A stretch of 64,000 bases of DNA, from contig CALDMO010000012.1 in NCBI GenBank assembly GCA_937915375.1, forward strand, positions 1 to 64,000. Reading direction: 5' to 3'. The position numbers were made by a program, and so were the translations under genes. Shown one piece after another: positions 60,829 to 64,000 of this stretch. Below the pieces are notes generated by a model. The model saw only the letters and a program-made list of their open reading frames with translations. It searched no databases and was not told the origin of the DNA. Source of the stretch: an uncultured Marvinbryantia sp. GTDB lineage: Bacteria > Bacillota > Clostridia > Lachnospirales > Lachnospiraceae. Each line of letters starts with the position of its first letter. The first letter of the stretch is position 1.

Positions 60829-62427
60829 TTATGATTCGTCATGGAAACTGCCGTCCATGAAATCGTCGCCGCTGTCTGCTGACTTTTCACGGCGGCGTCT
60901 GCTTTCTTTTGCATCCGCTTCTTCTTTGCGTCTGCGATCTTCTTCTTCGTACATTTTTGCTTCGTACATTGCGCGGTTAATCTCCTCCTGGCTTAAGTTT
61001 GAGGAGGCAGTGATCGTGATATCCTGGCTCTTTCCGGTGCCGAGGTCTTTTGCTGTTACATGTACGATGCCGTTCGTATCTATTTCAAAGGTAACTTCGA
61101 TCTGCGGCACGCCGCGCATAGCGCGTTTGATGCCGCGCAGATGAAATTCGCCCAACAGCTTATTGCCGCGGGTCATCTGGCGTTCGCCTTGGAACACTTT
61201 GATATCGACGGTTGTCTGAAAATTACCTGCGGTTGTGTAAATTTCGCTTTTGCGTGTCGGAATTGTTGTGTTGCGGTCGATGATTTTGGAAAATACACCT
61301 CCTACGGTTTCGATGCCGAGGGAAAGGGGCGTAACATCCAGAAGCAGCAGACCGGTTACCGCGCCGGAAAGTACGCCTCCCTGCAGGGAGGCGCCCATTG
61401 CTACGCATTCATCCGGATTGATACCCTTAAACGGTTCTTTTCCCATAAACTGGCGAATTGCTGTTTGCACAGCTGGGATACGACTGGAACCGCCGACCAT
61501 CAGTACTTTGGAAATATCAGCTGGAGTGAGTCCGGCATCAGAGAGTGCCTGACGTACCGGATCCATTGTCTGCATGACAAGATGGGAAGTCAGCGAATCA
61601 AAAAGCGCTCGGGTGACAGAGGTCTCATAATTGACCGGACCGTTTTTTGTCTGCGCCAGAAACGGTAAGTTGACGGTGGTTTCGGTCATAGAGCTCAATT
61701 CAATCTTCGCTTTTTCAGCGGCTTCTGTCAGACGCGAAAGGATAGAAATATCCCTGCGCGCATCTATTTTATACTGTTTTTTTAGTTCACCTGTAAAATA
61801 TTCCACAAGCGCCGCGTCGAAATCATCACCGCCAAGCTGATTGTTTCCGGCTGTGGCAAGTACTTCGATTACGCCGCTGTTAATATCCAGTACAGACACG
61901 TCAAACGTGCCGCCTCCAAGGTCATAGACCATAATTTTCTGCGGTTCTTCTTTATTAATGCCGTAAGCGAGCGCTGCCGCGGTCGGTTCGTTGATGATGC
62001 GCTGTACGTTCAGCCCGGCGATTGTTCCGGCATCTTTGGTGGCTTGACGCTGTGCGTCGGTAAAATAAGCGGGCACAGTAATGACGGCTTCTGTGACTTC
62101 TTCACCCAAAAAATCAGAAGCGTCATTTTTTAATTTCTGCAGGATCATAGCGGAAATTTCCTGCGGTGTGTAGAACTTTCCATCTACTTTTACACGGTAA
62201 TCCGAACCCATATGCCGTTTGATCGAGCTGATCGTACGGTCTGGATTGACAACGGCCTGCCGTTTGGCGGCCTGTCCGATCAGACGATCGCCGTTTTTGG
62301 AAAAAGCTACGACAGAAGGGGTGGTTCTGCCGCCGCTTTCATTCGGGATAATTACACTTTCTCCGCCTTCCATGACGGCAACGCAGGAATTGGTGGTTCC
62401 TAAATCTATTCCGATTAATTTAGACAT
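60829..62427 (-). CDS. Hsp70 (DnaK-like) chaperone lacking most of the lid
   Basis: Second-type Hsp70 of 532 aa. The ATPase domain is complete: IGIDLGTTNSCVAVMEGG, INEPTAAALAYG, VYDLGGGTFDVSVL and VLMVGGSSRIPAVQ. The linker LLLLDVTPLSLGIETVGG and the beta substrate-binding domain (to about residue 475) follow. Then only a short helix (NLSQEEINRAMYEAKMYEEEDRRRKEE) and a polar tail remain, where ordinary DnaK has about 100 more residues of helical lid. No grpE or CIRCE operator is near. It heads a minus-strand operon with DUF5685, a J protein and a membrane zinc-ribbon protein. Expected to be a dedicated, non-housekeeping chaperone. Confidence 0.93.
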   Translation of the reverse strand: MSKLIGIDLGTTNSCVAVMEGGESVIIPNESGGRTTPSVVAFSKNGDRLIGQAAKRQAVVNPDRTISSIKRHMGSDYRVKVDGKFYTPQEISAMILQKLKNDASDFLGEEVTEAVITVPAYFTDAQRQATKDAGTIAGLNVQRIINEPTAAALAYGINKEEPQKIMVYDLGGGTFDVSVLDINSGVIEVLATAGNNQLGGDDFDAALVEYFTGELKKQYKIDARRDISILSRLTEAAEKAKIELSSMTETTVNLPFLAQTKNGPVNYETSVTRALFDSLTSHLVMQTMDPVRQALSDAGLTPADISKVLMVGGSSRIPAVQTAIRQFMGKEPFKGINPDECVAMGASLQGGVLSGAVTGLLLLDVTPLSLGIETVGGVFSKIIDRNTTIPTRKSEIYTTAGNFQTTVDIKVFQGERQMTRGNKLLGEFHLRGIKRAMRGVPQIEVTFEIDTNGIVHVTAKDLGTGKSQDITITASSNLSQEEINRAMYEAKMYEEEDRRRKEEADAKESRRRREKSADSGDDFMDGSFHDES

Positions 62428-62453
62428 TACAGTACTCCTTTATCATATCATAC

Positions 62454-62488
62454 CATACAGTTTAAGCCCTGTATGATAGAAATGTCAA
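62454..62488 (-). promoter_or_regulatory. Promoter of Hsp70 operon with inverted repeat
   Basis: On the minus strand TTGACA (62488-62483), an 18-bp spacer and TAAACT (62464-62459). An inverted repeat CATACAG (62454-62460) / CTGTATG (62469-62475) covers the -10, so a repressor could bind. It is not the CIRCE sequence. Confidence 0.6.
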
Positions 62489-62553
62489 TTTTGCGTGTCT
62501 AAATCTGTATAAAGAAATTGGAAAAAAAGTATAAATTTTTTATGAAAGTAAGA

Positions 62554-62602
62554 ACAAGACAGCCGATAAAGAGGGAAGAAGTTCTTTTACGGACTGCCTT
62601 GT
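62554..62602 (-). terminator. Terminator after CmpB-like gene
   Basis: ACAAGACAGCCG (62554-62565) pairs with CGGACTGCCTTGT (62590-62602), with one mismatch; T-rich on the minus strand. Confidence 0.6.
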
Positions 62603-62621
62603 AGTAGAATATGCAGATAAA

Positions 62622-63524
62622 TTATTCTTTTTTCTTTGAATCGTGTTCCTCTTTTAGCAGTTGCTTCAATTCTGCGAACACTTCTTTGTGGTGTGCGGAA
62701 ACTGCACTTGGATTTCGCCGCAGAATACTGGATACTTTCTTGTAATCACGGTTTCGGCGCGAGGAGAGATCGAGTTCCAGATTTCCAAGTTGTTTTTGAA
62801 GATTCTGCAGGTCTTCCAAAATTGTCTGCAGATGATTTTGTTCTGCGGGATGAGAGGACTGCTTCAGCTGCTGTCTGATTTCTTCTGCAATGGAAGCTGC
62901 TTTTTCATGCATCATTAAATGACGCTGTGAGATGCGCAGCTTCGCGTTTTCAATACGCGTTTCAATGCGGGAGAGCGTGCGGCTGCTTTCCGACAGTTTT
63001 GTCAGCAGTTCTTTTACATCCAGAGCCATACGTACAGAAAGCGCCGTATCAACGGCAAATGCGCAGATACATACAAGGCTCAGAGGATCTGCGATGAAAG
63101 AAGGAATTTTTAAAATCATCTTTTCAATCGGCGGATGAATGACTTTTACCAACAATACGGAAAAGACGCCCCATCCGAGCGAACATGCCAGACAGATATG
63201 ACCGTTCAGATTGAATCGCATATTACTGTAGTCCCAGTAGCGCATATGGAAGAGACGTTCCATAAGAGCGCCGGTAAAATATTCCAGAATCGTAGCGCCG
63301 GTCATCCCAATCAGATAAATAAGGATCAGATTTTCCTGGACGGGAAGCGTCAGCCAGAGAATGATGACAGCGCCGAAACCATAAATCGGCAGAAACGGTC
63401 CATGCAGAAAACCACGGTTTACCCAACGCTTTTTTTGAAAGGATACGAAACAGCTTTCCCATATCCATCCGCAAAAGCAGTAGAAAAAGAAAAATAAAAG
63501 CCATTCGGACTGTGTGTAAAACAT
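62622..63524 (-). CDS. CmpB-type putative ABC transporter permease family protein
   Basis: Membrane protein of 300 aa in the family annotated as ABC_trans_CmpB, which is not well characterised. EWLLFFFFYCFCGWIWESCFVSFQKKRWVNRGFLHGPFLPIYGFGAV is the family hallmark, followed by TGATILEYFTGALMERLFHMRYWDYS. About five helices occupy residues 5-185. The C-terminal 110 residues are a cytosolic coiled coil (LSRIETRIENAKLRIS...). ATG 63524 was chosen because AGGAGG precedes it; a longer frame upstream has no RBS. No ATPase partner is adjacent. Confidence 0.88.
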   Translation of the reverse strand: MFYTQSEWLLFFFFYCFCGWIWESCFVSFQKKRWVNRGFLHGPFLPIYGFGAVIILWLTLPVQENLILIYLIGMTGATILEYFTGALMERLFHMRYWDYSNMRFNLNGHICLACSLGWGVFSVLLVKVIHPPIEKMILKIPSFIADPLSLVCICAFAVDTALSVRMALDVKELLTKLSESSRTLSRIETRIENAKLRISQRHLMMHEKAASIAEEIRQQLKQSSHPAEQNHLQTILEDLQNLQKQLGNLELDLSSRRNRDYKKVSSILRRNPSAVSAHHKEVFAELKQLLKEEHDSKKKE

Positions 63525-63602
63525 AAGAGACCTCCTGATTTTGAATTGCAGCAATTGAATAGTTAGTTCATAAATCATAGGTCAGAAAATGGGAGTTGTC
63601 AA

Positions 63603-64000
63603 TTAATTTTCTATAATCTTTACATCCCATTTCTCAAGCGTAAGTTCAGAACCTTTGGCAAGTGTATTTCCGCTGAAAAGTTCCGTACCGTCTTCCGACA
63701 GAGGGAATCTCTGCACATCTTCGGAAAAATTCATGTAATAAGTAATTTCTTTGCCGAGTTGGTTGGTTCCTTTGCGTATAATGAGCGGGAACTGTGCCTG
63801 CGGAAGCGGAATGTTCCAGTCAGCAAACAGTTTTTGCAGCAATATTTCCAGAGCACTTTGCTCAAATCGACAGGCCAGATAGACAGCTTCCCCGTCTCCA
63901 AATTGATTTTTGGTGACAGCCGCAATGCCGCCCCAGGCTGGGTGCTCATAGGTACAGAGAACCTCTCCGGTTACCTGCTCCGGCAATTCCATCCAATCAT
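63603..64000 (-). CDS. GH42 beta-galactosidase, C-terminal part (runs off window)
   Basis: The last 132 residues or so of a minus-strand protein whose frame stays open to the window edge (codons before MELPEQ read DW). EVLCTYEHPAWGGIAAVTKNQFGDGEAVYLAC matches the trimerisation-domain end of GH42 beta-galactosidases (AEVLAEYEHPFFG.. pattern). IIRKGTNQLGKEITYYMNFSEDVQRF matches their C-terminal beta domain. The catalytic barrel lies outside, so activity cannot be judged. Together with lacZ it hints at galactoside use. Confidence 0.85.
   Translation of the reverse strand, partial: DWMELPEQVTGEVLCTYEHPAWGGIAAVTKNQFGDGEAVYLACRFEQSALEILLQKLFADWNIPLPQAQFPLIIRKGTNQLGKEITYYMNFSEDVQRFPLSEDGTELFSGNTLAKGSELTLEKWDVKIIEN

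Noticed and set aside
62428..62621. CIRCE element upstream of the Hsp70 operon
   Set aside because: Looked for TTAGCACTC-N9-GAGTGCTAA and found only a different short inverted repeat.

Overview
The window looks like a chromosome segment of a low-to-moderate GC, spore-lineage Bacillota, most likely a gut Lachnospiraceae (Clostridia). Supporting this are strong GGAGG-type ribosome binding sites, TTG/GTG starts, the yaaO-holB-yaaT-yabB-rsmI cluster, spmA, a PhoP/PhoR-type phosphate system, FliB-like and DUF5685 proteins, GH2/GH3/GH42 glycosidases, and tRNAs without encoded CCA. No phage, insertion sequence or CRISPR array is visible.

Layout. (1) 1-4.6 kb: 3' end of a tRNA-Lys, then a pstSCAB-phoU phosphate operon behind a PhoP-box array with 11-bp periodicity; its PstS is circularly permuted. 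(2) 4.6-9.2 kb: a GH3 glycosidase, convergent with a phosphatase-MATE pair. (3) 9.2-19.6 kb: an Orn/Lys/Arg decarboxylase and the kinase-holB-yaaT-yabB-rsmI housekeeping cluster, spmA, then a Na/Pi symporter with its own PhoP box and a phoP-phoR two-component pair. This makes the first 20 kb rich in phosphate-regulon genes. (4) 19.8-27.3 kb: pyridoxal kinase, a small radical SAM protein, sbcD-sbcC, thymidine kinase, dGTPase and a YbaK-type deacylase. (5) 27.4-34.5 kb: a MacB-like ABC pair whose permease carries a giant extracellular coiled coil, an RsmF-type rRNA methylase and an AlkD-like DNA repair protein.

(6) 34.6-39.9 kb is the most accessory-looking part. A TTGACA/TATAAA promoter with a run of nine G in its spacer (probably phase-variable) drives a surface protein of ten Cys-rich repeats, followed by a small membrane protein, two identical tRNA-Pro(CGG) genes flanking hemerythrin and FliB-like genes, and a third tRNA-Pro remnant split by a 47-bp palindromic insertion. 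(7) 39.9-42.6 kb: udp-deoB-deoC nucleoside catabolism. (8) 42.7-46 kb: a secreted Ig-like/zinc-ribbon protein, then a yybP-ykoY (Mn2+) riboswitch with a terminator switch ahead of an unknown 141-aa protein and a YccF membrane protein, then YitT. (9) 46-58.3 kb: M24 peptidase, orphan eutH, AGCS symporter, divergent araC-type regulator/lacZ, HAD phosphatase, PatB-type C-S lyase, DUF2974 hydrolase, sugar acetyltransferase. (10) 58.3-64 kb: an orphan perfect sigma-A promoter without a gene, a minus-strand Hsp70-DUF5685-J protein-zinc ribbon membrane protein operon, a CmpB-like membrane protein and the C-terminal end of a GH42 beta-galactosidase running off the window.

Strongest leads: the permuted PstS, the poly-G promoter with its Cys-repeat surface protein, the Mn riboswitch in front of unknown genes, the lid-poor Hsp70 operon, the orphan promoter at 58.37 kb, and the palindromic insertion in the tRNA-Pro remnant. 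All functional names come from motif recognition by eye; no database search was run.
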